The translations under genes were made by a program, and so were the position numbers. 64,000 bases of DNA, from positions 310,001 to 374,000 of the forward strand of contig NZ_CP087168.1 of the NCBI RefSeq assembly GCF_024748615.1. The letters are read 5' to 3'. The notes beneath the pieces are model-generated. The model saw nothing but the letters and a program-made list of their open reading frames with translations, was not told the DNA's origin and searched no databases. Every line of letters begins with the position of its first letter. The first letter of the stretch is position 1. The stretch comes from Pseudomonas sp. B21-048. GTDB lineage: Bacteria > Pseudomonadota > Gammaproteobacteria > Pseudomonadales > Pseudomonadaceae. This document shows positions 9,405-17,992 of the stretch, in pieces.

Positions 9405-10724
9405 TCAGCGGCCGGAGGTGATGCTCAGCCCTTTGAGCAGGCTCAGGGCCTGGGCCAACTGGTAATCGTCATCTTGCGGCATGGCCTTGGCTTTGCCACC
9501 GGAACCGGTCGGTTTGTCGGCGCCGCCGTTACCATTGCCCAGGTGTCCTTGCAGATCGGCTTCCTTGAAGTATTCGCCGTCCTGCTCGCTAGTGATCTTG
9601 GCCTTGCGCACTTCGATGTCCGGGACGATGCCCTGCGCCTGAATTGAGCGGCCGTTCGGCGTGTAGTACAGCGCCGTGGTGATTTTCAGTGCGCGTTCGT
9701 TGTTCAGTGGCAACACGGTTTGTACCGAGCCTTTGCCGAAACTGGTGGTGCCCATGACGACCGCGCGTTTCTGATCCTGCAGGGCGCCGGCGACAATTTC
9801 CGAGGCCGAGGCGCTGCCGCCGTTGATCAGCACGACCATTGGAACGGCTTCGCTTTCGTCCTTGCCGGTGGCGGAGAAGCGCAGTTCGGAGTTGGCGATG
9901 CGGCCCTTGGTGTAGACGATCAAGCCCTTGGTAATGAAGTGGTCGACCACTTCCACTGCCGATTGCAGCACGCCGCCCGGGTTGTTGCGCAAGTCGAGGA
10001 CGATACCGCTGAGCTTCTTGCCGTTGTCCTTACGCAACTTGGCCAGGGCCTTGGAGACCTCTTCGCCGGTCTTGACCTGGAACTGGGTGATGCGGATGTA
10101 ACCGTAGCCGGACTCCAGCAGCTGGCTCTTCACGCTCTTCACTTGAATGATGGCGCGGACCAGGGTCACGTCGAATGGCGCGCCACCGTCGCGTACCAGG
10201 GTCAGGGTGATCTTCTGGCCGATCTTGCCGCGCATCTTGTCGATGGCTTCGGTCATGCTCTGGCCGCGAGTCGGCTGGCCGTTGATCTTGACGATGAAGT
10301 CGCCGGCCTGAATGCCAGCCTTGGAGGCCGGGGTGTCATCGATGGGGGAAACCACCTTGATGAAACCGTCTTCGGCGCCGACTTCGATGCCCAGGCCGCC
10401 AAATTCGCCGCTGGTGCTTTCCTGCAATTCAGCGAAGTCTTCCGGGCCCAGGTACGCGGAGTGCGGGTCGAGGTTGCTGAGCATGCCTTTGATGGCGTTT
10501 TCCAGCAGGGTCTTGTCGTCCACCGGCTCTACATAGGCTGCCTTGATCCGGTCCATGACTTCGGCAAAGGTGCGCAACTCGTCCAGCGGCAATGGCGCCT
10601 TGGTGGTCGCAGCGGTGCCGGCAGGTGCGACCGCCGGGGTCGGTTGAGCGGCAAACGCCAACGGCGCGGCGATCACCAGGGCAATCGTCAGGGCCAGCGA
10701 GGTAAGGCGGGACAAATACAGCAT
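9405..10724 (-). CDS. ctpA: C-terminal processing peptidase, S41 family with PDZ domain
   Basis: A 439-residue periplasmic protease with a signal peptide (residues 1-25), a PDZ domain around residues 100-190 (IEVGAEDGFIKVVSPIDD to GDFIVKINGQ) and an S41 catalytic core. The catalytic Ser is in GGSASASE and the Lys in TSFGKGSVQ, forming the Ser-Lys dyad. A Gly/Lys-rich stretch lies near the C-terminus. In P. aeruginosa the CtpA subclass degrades cell-wall cross-link hydrolases together with the lipoprotein LbcA. The gene follows envC, in keeping with peptidoglycan turnover control. I cannot separate CtpA from Prc subclasses beyond its moderate length, which fits CtpA. Confidence 0.9.
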   Translation of the reverse strand: MLYLSRLTSLALTIALVIAAPLAFAAQPTPAVAPAGTAATTKAPLPLDELRTFAEVMDRIKAAYVEPVDDKTLLENAIKGMLSNLDPHSAYLGPEDFAELQESTSGEFGGLGIEVGAEDGFIKVVSPIDDTPASKAGIQAGDFIVKINGQPTRGQSMTEAIDKMRGKIGQKITLTLVRDGGAPFDVTLVRAIIQVKSVKSQLLESGYGYIRITQFQVKTGEEVSKALAKLRKDNGKKLSGIVLDLRNNPGGVLQSAVEVVDHFITKGLIVYTKGRIANSELRFSATGKDESEAVPMVVLINGGSASASEIVAGALQDQKRAVVMGTTSFGKGSVQTVLPLNNERALKITTALYYTPNGRSIQAQGIVPDIEVRKAKITSEQDGEYFKEADLQGHLGNGNGGADKPTGSGGKAKAMPQDDDYQLAQALSLLKGLSITSGR

Positions 10725-10758
10725 GTCGAACGAACTCCTGAAGTAGGTGACTCAACGC

Positions 10759-12051
10759 CTATCCTTGCGCGCGGCACCATTGCGCCGGATCACTCGGGTG
10801 ACCCTGCTGACGAATAGCGAAATACAGCGCTGGTGTGTCCTGCCCGCCACTGCTACCGACAGTGGAGATGGACTCACCGGCTTTTACCACGTCACCCGCA
10901 GACTTGAGCAGCGTCTGGTTGTGACCGTAAAGACTCAAAAAACCGTTGCCATGATCGAGGATCACCAGCAGTCCGGCGCCTCGCAACCAATCGGCAAACA
11001 CCACGCGGCCGCCGTGCACGGCATGCACCTGGCTGCCGGCGGAAGCGCTGATCATCACGCCATCCCATTTGGTGCGGGCATCGTCGCCACGGCTTTCACC
11101 GAAGCGCGCCAGCAGTCGACCATCAACCGGCCATGGAAGTCTGCCGCGGGTGGAAGCAAAGGGGCCGCCAAAGGTTTCGCCTGAACTTGAAACCAGTGCG
11201 CCGGGTGTCGATTTAGCGGGTTTGCGTGGGGCATCGGTGGCATCTGCTTCAGCCTGAGCCTCACGTAAACGCTTTTTTTCGGCTTCCTGCTGGGCGATCA
11301 GCGCTTTTTGCCGCGCCTCTTCTGCCTCTCGGGCCTGACGGGCCAAGGTTTCTTCAATGGTTTTAAGGACTTTAGACAGATCTGCCTGATCCTGCTCGCG
11401 CGCCGCCAGTTTCTGATCGCGAGCCTTCACGTCGTCGTTGAGTTTGGTCAGGACTTGCTGACGCTCTTGGCGGACCTTGTCGAGTTCGTCACGCTGGCTG
11501 TCGAGGCTGCTTTTCTGCACCAGCAATTGCGCTTGCTGCAGGCCGATGTCTTTTTCGACATTGGCCAGTTGGCGCAGGGTTTCGTTGAAATTCTTCAGCT
11601 GCTCCAGGCGGGCCTGGCTCAGGTAGTCGTAATAGGTGAGGGTGCGGGCGAATTTTTCCGGGTTCTGCTGGTTGAGCAGCAGCTTCAGGTACTCCTGACG
11701 GCCATTCTGATAGGCCGCGCGGGCCTGGATGGCGATCAGTCGTTGCTGTTCAATGCGCGCGCTCTGGAGTTTTTTTTTCTCAGCATCGAGTCGCTGCAGC
11801 TCGGATTCGCTTTTCTTCAGCTCTTTTTGCAGGGCTTCGACCTGCTTCTCGAGCTTGCCCATCTCGGTTTCGGTGCCCTTGAGGTCTTTCTGCACCCCGG
11901 ATTTTTCTTCCTGGAGTTTACCCAGCAGTTTTTTCAGCTCGGTAATGTCCTGACGCGTGGCGTCCAACTGTTGTTGGGTTTGCGTGCGCTCGTCGGCAAA
12001 GGCCGGTTGAAGCAGGCAAGTCAGGGCAAGGGCTATCAGGACGCGAAGCAT
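10759..12051 (-). CDS. envC: Murein hydrolase activator EnvC (degenerate LytM domain)
   Basis: A 430-residue periplasmic protein starting at MLRVLIALALTCLLQPAFA, a signal peptide. Residues about 20-270 are a long Gln/Lys/Glu-rich coiled coil. The last 120 residues are an M23/LytM domain. Zinc-ligand positions are changed: the usual HxxxD region reads KWDGV and the HxH strand reads LYFAIR. This matches EnvC-type activators, which stimulate amidases at the septum without being enzymes themselves. A longer upstream reading frame exists but its N-terminus is not protein-like. No strong ribosome binding site is visible before the chosen ATG. Confidence 0.9.
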   Translation of the reverse strand: MLRVLIALALTCLLQPAFADERTQTQQQLDATRQDITELKKLLGKLQEEKSGVQKDLKGTETEMGKLEKQVEALQKELKKSESELQRLDAEKKKLQSARIEQQRLIAIQARAAYQNGRQEYLKLLLNQQNPEKFARTLTYYDYLSQARLEQLKNFNETLRQLANVEKDIGLQQAQLLVQKSSLDSQRDELDKVRQERQQVLTKLNDDVKARDQKLAAREQDQADLSKVLKTIEETLARQAREAEEARQKALIAQQEAEKKRLREAQAEADATDAPRKPAKSTPGALVSSSGETFGGPFASTRGRLPWPVDGRLLARFGESRGDDARTKWDGVMISASAGSQVHAVHGGRVVFADWLRGAGLLVILDHGNGFLSLYGHNQTLLKSAGDVVKAGESISTVGSSGGQDTPALYFAIRQQGHPSDPAQWCRAQG

Positions 12052-12164
12052 AGAGGCGGGCGACACCAGGGAAAGGGACGGCCTAGTATGCCCGCCAAGC
12101 GCAGCAAAAAAAATGCCCAATTGGGGTTGTGTGATAACTGGACAGAAAAAACACCGAAAACCAA

Positions 12165-12205
12165 TGTGGGAGCGAGCTTGTGTGGCGAGGGGGCTCACTC
12201 CCACA
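12165..12205. repeat. REP-like inverted repeat (TGTGGGAGCGAGC type)
   Basis: TGTGGGAGCGAGC at 12165-12177 pairs imperfectly with GCTCACTCCCACA at 12193-12205. It lies between envC and gpmI on the transcribed strand and belongs to the same family as the repeat at 51996-52057. Confidence 0.6.
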
Positions 12206-12232
12206 GGGTTTGGCGGTGTTTGAAGAGGCTGC

Positions 12233-13762
12233 TTACACCAGAATCGAAGTACCCGTCATCTCCGCCGGCTTCTCAAGCCCCAGCAACATCAGCATGGTCG
12301 GCGCGACATCCGCCAGTACGCCGCCGTCGCGGACCTTGAAGTCACGCTTGCCGACATAGATGAACGGCACCGGCTCGGTGGTATGCGCAGTGTGCGCCTG
12401 GCCGGTCGATGCGTCGGACATTTGCTCGACGTTGCCGTGGTCGGCGGTAATCAGGGCTTCGCCGCCGACTTTTTCCAGCGCATCGACGATGCGGCCGACG
12501 CACAGGTCCAGGCATTCAACTGCTTTGACAGCCGCGTCGAATACACCGCTATGGCCGACCATGTCGCCGTTGGCGTAGTTGACCACGATCACGTCGTAAC
12601 GCTGGTTTTCAATGGCATCGACGATGCGGTCGGTGACTTCCGGGGCGCTCATCTCGGGCTGCAAGTCATAGGTGGCGACTTTCGGCGACGGGATCAGGAT
12701 GCGTTCTTCGCCCGGGAACGGTTCTTCGCGACCGCCAGAGAAGAAGAAAGTCACGTGGGCGTACTTTTCGGTTTCGGCGATGCGCAGCTGCGTCTTGCCG
12801 TTTTTCGCCAGGTAGTCGCCCAGCACGTTGTCCAGGCTGCTCGCGGCGAAGGCCGACGGCGCGGGGATGCTGGCGGCGTATTGGGTCAGCATGACGAAAC
12901 CGGCCAGTTTTGGCTGGCGAGCACGTTCGAATTCCTTGAAGTCGTCTTCGACGAACACGCGGGTCAGTTCGCGGGCACGGTCGGCGCGGAAGTTCATGAA
13001 GACCACGGCGTCGCCGTCTTCAACCTTCACTGGCTCGCCAATGCTGGTGGCTTTGACGAATTCGTCGCTCTCGCCGCGCTCATACGCGGCTTGCAGGCCT
13101 TCCTGGGCGGTGGCGGCGTTGAATTCGCTGCTGCCATCGACAATCAGGTTGTAGGCCTGGGACACGCGGTCCCAACGGTTATCGCGGTCCATGGCGTAGT
13201 AACGGCCGATGATGCTGGCGATCCGACCTTTACCGAGGGCCTGGAACGCAGCATCCAGCAGTTCGATGGACGACTGGGCGCTTTTCGGTGGCGTATCACG
13301 GCCATCAAGGAAGGCGTGCAGGTAGATTTTTTCGGCGCCGCGCTTGTAGGCCAGTTCAGCCATGGCGACCAGGTGATCCTGGTGGCTGTGAACACCGCCA
13401 TCGGACAGCAGCCCCATGAAGTGCACGGCTTTGCCGGCAGCAACGGCTTTATCCACCGCGGCGCAGAGGGTCGGGTTCTCGAAGAATTCGCCATCGCGAA
13501 TCGCTTTGGTCACACGGGTGAAGTCCTGATACACCACCCGGCCGGCGCCGAGGTTCATGTGGCCGACTTCGGAGTTACCCATCTGGCCGTCCGGCAAGCC
13601 GACGTCCATGCCGCTGCCCGAGATCAAGCCATTTGGCACAGTGGCCCACAGGCGGTCCAGTACGGGCTTCTTTGCCGCATAGATAGCGTTGGATTCCTGG
13701 CTGTCACTGTGACCGAAGCCGTCGAGAATCATCAGGACCAAAGGTTTAGGCGTCGTAGTCAT
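12233..13762 (-). CDS. gpmI: 2,3-bisphosphoglycerate-independent phosphoglycerate mutase
   Basis: Interconverts 3- and 2-phosphoglycerate in glycolysis and gluconeogenesis, using two manganese ions and a phosphoserine intermediate. The ATG at 13760-13762 gives 509 residues, the normal length, starting [17 protein letters not shown]. Asp14 is a metal ligand. The phosphorylated Ser64 lies in [18 protein letters not shown]. The C-terminal metal site is seen in [11 protein letters not shown] with [10 protein letters not shown]. The upstream in-frame GTG was rejected because it extends past the conserved N-terminus. It heads the minus-strand block gpmI-envC-ctpA-yibQ. Confidence 0.97.
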   Translation of the reverse strand: MTTTPKPLVLMILDGFGHSDSQESNAIYAAKKPVLDRLWATVPNGLISGSGMDVGLPDGQMGNSEVGHMNLGAGRVVYQDFTRVTKAIRDGEFFENPTLCAAVDKAVAAGKAVHFMGLLSDGGVHSHQDHLVAMAELAYKRGAEKIYLHAFLDGRDTPPKSAQSSIELLDAAFQALGKGRIASIIGRYYAMDRDNRWDRVSQAYNLIVDGSSEFNAATAQEGLQAAYERGESDEFVKATSIGEPVKVEDGDAVVFMNFRADRARELTRVFVEDDFKEFERARQPKLAGFVMLTQYAASIPAPSAFAASSLDNVLGDYLAKNGKTQLRIAETEKYAHVTFFFSGGREEPFPGEERILIPSPKVATYDLQPEMSAPEVTDRIVDAIENQRYDVIVVNYANGDMVGHSGVFDAAVKAVECLDLCVGRIVDALEKVGGEALITADHGNVEQMSDASTGQAHTAHTTEPVPFIYVGKRDFKVRDGGVLADVAPTMLMLLGLEKPAEMTGTSILV

Positions 13763-13914
13763 AGATTCCACTCGTGGCTGAATTAAAAGAGGCGATGGAA
13801 AAGGGAGTGGCAGTTTAAAGCGAAGTTCCGGCGCCGTCACCGCCGGACGGGGTTTGGCCCACCATAGTGGCTGTGTATACTGGCCGACATTTTAACGCCC
13901 TGGAACCTCCTTCG

Positions 13915-14328
13915 ATGGTTGATCACCTGATTCAATTCGCCACCAACCACTACATTCTCGTGGGTATCTTCGTTGTACTGGCGGCCTTGCTGTTGGCCTA
14001 TCAGATGCAAGGCGGCGGCCGCAACCTTAGCACCGGTGAACTGACCGGGCTGGTCAACAAGGACGAGGGCATAGTGATCGACATTCGTCCGACCAAGGAT
14101 TTCGCCGCCGGTCACATTGTTGGCGCGTTGAACATTCCTCAGGACAAACTGACCGCTCGCGTCGGCGAACTGGAAAAGCACAAGGCCAAGACCATTATCC
14201 TGGTCGACGCCATGGGCCAGACTGCCGGCACTCATGCCCGCGAACTGATGAAAGCCGGCTTCACCGCCGCCAAGCTGTCTGGCGGTATTTCCAGCTGGAA
14301 AGCCGACAATCTGCCGCTGGTGAAGTGA
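13915..14328 (+). CDS. Membrane-anchored rhodanese-like protein without catalytic cysteine
   Basis: A 137-residue protein with one N-terminal membrane helix (YILVGIFVVLAALLLAYQM) and a rhodanese domain. The domain is marked by VIDIRPTKDFAAGHIVGALNIP. The active-site loop, normally CxxxxxR, reads DAMGQTAGTHA, with no cysteine, so sulfurtransferase activity is unlikely. The ATG at 13915 was chosen over an upstream in-frame start because the helix follows it directly. It is divergent from gpmI and one base upstream of grxC, with secB next. This order is familiar in gammaproteobacteria (yibN-grxC-secB). Confidence 0.9.
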   Translation: MVDHLIQFATNHYILVGIFVVLAALLLAYQMQGGGRNLSTGELTGLVNKDEGIVIDIRPTKDFAAGHIVGALNIPQDKLTARVGELEKHKAKTIILVDAMGQTAGTHARELMKAGFTAAKLSGGISSWKADNLPLVK

Positions 14329-14329
14329 T

Positions 14330-14584
14330 ATGAACAACGTCGTCGTCTATTCCAGCGATTACTGCCCTTATTGCTCGCGAGCCAAGTACCTGCTCGAGAA
14401 CAAAGGCGTAGCCTTCGAAGAGATCAAGGTCGATGGCAAGCCGCAGGTGCGTGCCGCGATGGCTCAGAAGGCCGGACGTACGTCCGTGCCGCAGATCTGG
14501 ATTGGCAGCACCCACGTGGGCGGTTGTGATGATTTGTTTGCCCTGGAGCGCGCCGGCAAGCTCGACGCCCTGCTCAAGGCCTGA
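14330..14584 (+). CDS. grxC: Glutaredoxin 3
   Basis: An 84-residue dithiol glutaredoxin that reduces disulfides with glutathione in the cytoplasm. The redox motif Cys12-Pro-Tyr-Cys15 follows the first beta strand, the conserved cis-proline appears in TSVPQIWIG, and HVGGCDDL binds glutathione. The length is standard. The gene starts one base after the stop of the rhodanese-like gene and is probably translated from the same message. secB follows after 57 bases. Confidence 0.96.
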   Translation: MNNVVVYSSDYCPYCSRAKYLLENKGVAFEEIKVDGKPQVRAAMAQKAGRTSVPQIWIGSTHVGGCDDLFALERAGKLDALLKA

Positions 14585-14641
14585 CTGCCTGACTTAAAAA
14601 TAGCCAACCTTTACAAGACCCGAGATCAGAAAGGATCTGAG

Positions 14642-15127
14642 ATGACTGACCAACAGAACACTGCAGCTAGCGAAGAAGAAACCGCACCGCAATTCTCCTT
14701 GCAGCGCATCTACGTACGTGACTTGTCCTTCGAAGCCCCGAAAAGCCCGGCGATCTTTCGCCAGCAGTGGGAGCCAAGCGTTGGTCTGGATCTGAACACC
14801 CGTCAGAAGGCTCTGGAAGGCGATTTCCACGAAGTCGTGCTGACCCTGTCAGTCACCGTGAAAAACGGTGAAGAAGTGGCGTTCATTGCTGAAGTGCAAC
14901 AGGCCGGGATCTTCCTGATCAAGAACCTGGACGATGCTTCGATGAGTCACACCCTAGGCGCGTTCTGCCCGAACATCCTGTTCCCGTACGCTCGCGAAAC
15001 CCTGGACAGCCTGGTGACCCGCGGTTCGTTCCCGGCCCTGATGCTGGCCCCGGTGAACTTCGACGCGCTGTACGCACAAGAGCTGCAACGCATGCAGGCC
15101 GCGGGCGAAACCCCGACTGTGCAATAA
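14642..15127 (+). CDS. secB: Protein-export chaperone SecB
   Basis: A 161-residue acidic cytoplasmic chaperone that keeps preproteins unfolded and delivers them to SecA. The SecB block [19 protein letters not shown] occurs near residue 20, and later AEVQQAGIF and [20 protein letters not shown] match the family. AAGGATCTGAG upstream of the ATG supplies a ribosome binding site. An intrinsic terminator follows at 15146-15173, closing the rhodanese-grxC-secB unit. Confidence 0.97.
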   Translation: MTDQQNTAASEEETAPQFSLQRIYVRDLSFEAPKSPAIFRQQWEPSVGLDLNTRQKALEGDFHEVVLTLSVTVKNGEEVAFIAEVQQAGIFLIKNLDDASMSHTLGAFCPNILFPYARETLDSLVTRGSFPALMLAPVNFDALYAQELQRMQAAGETPTVQ

Positions 15128-15145
15128 GCGTTCGATGCAGAAACG

Positions 15146-15173
15146 AAAAAAGCGCCGTAACAGGCGCTTTTTT
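15146..15173 (+). terminator. Intrinsic terminator after secB
   Basis: AAAAAAGCGCC and GGCGCTTTTTT pair around GTAACA, followed by a T-rich end. The A-run on the left arm makes it bidirectional, so it also serves the convergent trmL gene. Confidence 0.85.
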
Positions 15174-15180
15174 CTTGGGT

Positions 15181-15211
15181 GATCGTTCCCACGCAGAGCG
15201 TGGGAACGATC
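15181..15211. repeat. Minimal family A palindrome
   Basis: GATCGTTCCCACG and CGTGGGAACGATC are perfect 13-bp inverted repeats around CAGAG. It is the two ends of the family A repeat with the interior missing, lying between the secB terminator and trmL. Confidence 0.75.
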
Positions 15212-15222
15212 AGGTCTCGAGA

Positions 15223-15678
15223 TTACTTGAACCCGAGCTGGCGCCAGCCTTCATACACGGCGACGGCCACGGTGTTGGACAGGTTCAGGCTGCGGCAGCC
15301 TTCGCGCATCGGCAAGCGCAGGCGTTGTTCGCCGGGCAGGGCGTCGAGCACCTCGGCCGGCAAGCCACGGCTTTCCGGGCCGAACAGGAAGGCATCGCCC
15401 TCGGCGAAGCTGGCGTCATGAAATGGCCGCGAACCCTTGGTGGTAAAGGCGAACAACCGTGGATGGCCGAGGCTTTCCAGGCAGCTGGCGAGGTCCGCAT
15501 GGCGTTGCAGGGTGGCATACTCATGGTAATCGAGGCCGGCCCGGCGCAGACGCTTGTCGTCCATCTCGAAGCCCAGCGGTTCGATCAAATGCAGGTGGCA
15601 GCCACTGTTGGCGCACAGCCTGATAACGTTGCCGGTATTCGGCGGAATTTCTGGTTGGAAAAGGATGACGTGAAACAT
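15223..15678 (-). CDS. trmL: tRNA (cytidine/uridine-34-2'-O)-methyltransferase
   Basis: A 151-residue SPOUT-class methyltransferase that 2'-O-methylates the wobble base of tRNA-Leu isoacceptors. The start MFHVILFQPEIPPNTGNVIR is a family hallmark. SAM-binding knot segments appear in FGPESRGLP and RLPMREGCRSLNLSNTVAVA. GGAG seven bases before the ATG supports this start and excludes the longer upstream frame. The start codon lies in CATG at 15676-15679, where it overlaps the ATG of the divergent gene on the other strand. Confidence 0.95.
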   Translation of the reverse strand: MFHVILFQPEIPPNTGNVIRLCANSGCHLHLIEPLGFEMDDKRLRRAGLDYHEYATLQRHADLASCLESLGHPRLFAFTTKGSRPFHDASFAEGDAFLFGPESRGLPAEVLDALPGEQRLRLPMREGCRSLNLSNTVAVAVYEGWRQLGFK

Positions 15679-16117
15679 GCACGGCTCCGAAGGTAAAGAT
15701 GACGGGCATTCTACGCCGCCAAAGGACCCTCGTTCGAAACTATTCCCGCGGGTGATGGCTTCGCTGGCGATTGTCGGGATGATGGTGGGCCTGATGATCG
15801 GTCGCCTGACCGCGCCCGACCCCAGCGTTTTAGAGCAAGTCGAGGTGACGAACGATGGGCTGGTGGTGTGGTTCAACAACGAGCCCAAAACCCACGGTGA
15901 GCTGGTTGACGGCAGCGTGGCGCTGTTGTTCGAGGCTGAAGGCAAGGCGCAAAAAGGTCAGCTTAAGCTCAACGGCAAGGACGTGAACTGGCGAACGCGA
16001 TTGAGTGATGGGGGGTTGTTGCTGACGGTGGTGGCGGCCCGTCCGCTGCAGGGCGAATGGGCCGGTAGCGAGGTCGATGACCGCTGGCGGCTGGAGATCC
16101 ATCTCCGAGAGCAATAA
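15677..16117 (+). CDS. Small membrane-anchored protein of unknown function
   Basis: A 146-residue protein that I do not recognise. After a charged N-terminus, one hydrophobic segment spans about residues 27-45 (ASLAIVGMMVGLMIGRL), and the remaining 100 residues look like a beta-rich periplasmic domain. The ATG overlaps the trmL start codon head to head; AAGGA lies 12 bases upstream, inside trmL. A second start at Met27 would shorten the anchor and has no ribosome binding site. Function unknown. Codon use is like the neighbours, so it is likely a real gene. Confidence 0.7.
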   Translation: MHGSEGKDDGHSTPPKDPRSKLFPRVMASLAIVGMMVGLMIGRLTAPDPSVLEQVEVTNDGLVVWFNNEPKTHGELVDGSVALLFEAEGKAQKGQLKLNGKDVNWRTRLSDGGLLLTVVAARPLQGEWAGSEVDDRWRLEIHLREQ

Positions 16118-16245
16118 AAGAGGGAATCCCCGGCCTGCCTGTACCAAGGTTCCCCAAAACGGGAAGGCTCGTCGCAATTGCGGTATGAGCCCGGTGTAAA
16201 GAGGGGAATCCCCGGCCTGCCTGTACCAAGGTCCCCGAAACTGGG
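16117..16245. repeat. Pair of 45-bp direct repeats spaced 81 bp apart
   Basis: Copies at about 16117-16163 and 16198-16245 share GAATCCCCGGCCTGCCTGTA and the following CCAAGGT, with flanking AAAGAGG and near-identical CCCC(A/G)AAA ends. The second contains the short palindrome GGGGA-A-TCCCC. They form the first part of the 438-bp gap between the membrane protein gene and ntrC. Confidence 0.75.
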
Positions 16246-16333
16246 TAGTGAATCGAATCACTGATTGGGCTATTGCAGGGGGCGTGCCAGTTTTTAACAA
16301 GTGCAAACAAAAAACCGCTGAGTAGCGCTAGAG

Positions 16334-16360
16334 GCCCCGTAATTCGGGGCTTTTGTGTTT
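16334..16360 (+). terminator. Orphan intrinsic terminator
   Basis: GCCCCG (16334-16339) and CGGGGC (16345-16350) pair around TAATT, followed by TTTTGTGTTTTTT. It lies 217 bp after the last plus-strand gene. It may end that transcript or a short untranslated RNA starting in the gap; no clear promoter is seen. Confidence 0.7.
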
Positions 16361-16460
16361 TTTCGATAGAGGTTCGATTGCGAACGCAGGCGGGATTTCG
16401 GATCTGTTGCCGTGCGCGATTGCGGTTCACGGTGCATTGCGGCGGTGCACGCCGGGGCGA

Positions 16461-16543
16461 TGATCGTTCCTACGCTCTGCGTGGGAATGCAGCCCGGGAC
16501 GCTCCGCATCCCTGCCGAAGCGGACGCAGAGCATGGGAACAAT
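16461..16543. repeat. Intergenic repeat, family A (diverged copy)
   Basis: It starts GATCGTTCCTACGCTCTGCG and ends GCATGGGAACAATC with an internal GACGCTCCGC / GCGGACGC pair. It is one of the family A elements, here located immediately downstream of the ntrC stop codon. Confidence 0.75.
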
Positions 16544-16555
16544 CAGGTGAAGGGA

Positions 16556-17992
16556 CTAGCCCTCATCCCCCTCATCATCATCCCCACCATCAACCTTCAT
16601 CCCCAGTTCCTTGATCTTGCGTGTCAGGGTATTACGGCCCCAACCCAGCAAAACGGCAGCATCGCGGCGGCGGCCGGCGGTGTGTTTGAGGGCGGTTTCG
16701 ATCATGATCCGCTCGAAGGCCGGCACGGCGCTGTTGAGCAAACTCGACTGGCCGCGAGCCAGCGCTTGATCAGCCCACTGACGCAACGCTTGCTCCCAGT
16801 TGGTTACCGGCGCCGAATCCTGCGGCAAGCTCAGCAGCTCTGGCGGCAGATCGCTGATGTGCACTTCGCGACCCGAGGCCATCACAGTGATCCAGCGGCA
16901 GGTATTCTCCAGCTGACGCACGTTGCCTGGCCACGGCAGGTTCTTCAGGTATTCCTCGGTTTCGCTTTTCAGCAGCTTCGGTTCCACCGCCAGTTCTTGC
17001 GCGGCGCGCCCGAGAAAATGCTTGGCCAGGGTCGGGATGTCTTCGCGACGGTCCGACAGCCGTGGAATGTGGATGCGGATCACGTTGAGGCGGTGGAACA
17101 AGTCCTCACGGAATTTACCGGCATGCACCAGGGTTTCCAGGTTCTGGTGAGTCGCAGCGATGATGCGTACATCGACCTTCACTGGCACATGGCCGCCGAC
17201 ACGGTAGAACTCACCGTCCGCCAATACCCGCAGCAAGCGAGTCTGGGTATCCGCCGGCATGTCGCCGATTTCATCGAGGAACAGCGTGCCGCCGTCAGCC
17301 TGCTCAAAACGCCCGCGACGCAGGTTGGCCGCGCCGGTGAATGCACCTTTTTCATGGCCGAACAGCTCGGATTCCATCAGGTCCTTGGGGATGGCCGCCA
17401 TGTTCAGCGCAATGAACGGCGAGGCCGCCCGTGGGCTGTGACGGTGCAGGGCGTGGGCCACGAGCTCTTTACCGGTACCGGATTCGCCGTTGATCAGCAC
17501 GGTGATATTGGAGTGGCTCAAGCGCCCGATGGCACGAAACACTTCCTGCATCGCCGGCGCTTCGCCGATGATTTCCGGGGTGCGGGTCAGTGTCGGAACG
17601 ACTTCCAGACCTTGCTGTTCTTGAGCGTGCTGGTTGGCGCGTTTGACCAGGGAGACGGCTTCGTCGACATCGAACGGCTTGGGCAGGTATTCGAACGCGC
17701 CGCCCTGATAGGACGCGACAGCGCTGTCCAGGTCGGAGTGCGCGGTCATGATGATGACTGGCAGCCGTGGGTGTTGTTCGCGAATCCGTGCCAGAAGGTC
17801 CAGTCCGCTGGCACCCGGCATGCGGATGTCGGAGATGATCACATCCGGCTGCTGGCGCGCCAAGCGGCTCATCACGCCATCGGCGCTGTCGAAGCTTTGC
17901 GTGGTCATGCCTTCCTGCTGCAAGGCTTTTTCCAGGACCCAACGGATAGAACGGTCGTCATCGACGATCCACACGGTTTCACTACGGCTCAT
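16556..17992 (-). CDS. ntrC: Nitrogen regulation response regulator NtrC
   Basis: A 478-residue sigma-54 activator that switches on nitrogen-scavenging genes when phosphorylated by NtrB. The receiver domain (about 1-120) has the acidic pocket DDD at 11-13 and the phosphoacceptor Asp55 in IISDIRMPG. The AAA+ domain has Walker A GESGTGKE and the sigma-54 contact loop GAFTGA. The C-terminal helix-turn-helix carries the Fis-like pattern RRRDAAVLLGWGRNTLTRKI. The end of the protein is a Gly/Asp-rich tail. It overlaps the ntrB stop by 4 bases (ATGA-type), so both are translated together. Confidence 0.97.
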   Translation of the reverse strand: MSRSETVWIVDDDRSIRWVLEKALQQEGMTTQSFDSADGVMSRLARQQPDVIISDIRMPGASGLDLLARIREQHPRLPVIIMTAHSDLDSAVASYQGGAFEYLPKPFDVDEAVSLVKRANQHAQEQQGLEVVPTLTRTPEIIGEAPAMQEVFRAIGRLSHSNITVLINGESGTGKELVAHALHRHSPRAASPFIALNMAAIPKDLMESELFGHEKGAFTGAANLRRGRFEQADGGTLFLDEIGDMPADTQTRLLRVLADGEFYRVGGHVPVKVDVRIIAATHQNLETLVHAGKFREDLFHRLNVIRIHIPRLSDRREDIPTLAKHFLGRAAQELAVEPKLLKSETEEYLKNLPWPGNVRQLENTCRWITVMASGREVHISDLPPELLSLPQDSAPVTNWEQALRQWADQALARGQSSLLNSAVPAFERIMIETALKHTAGRRRDAAVLLGWGRNTLTRKIKELGMKVDGGDDDEGDEG

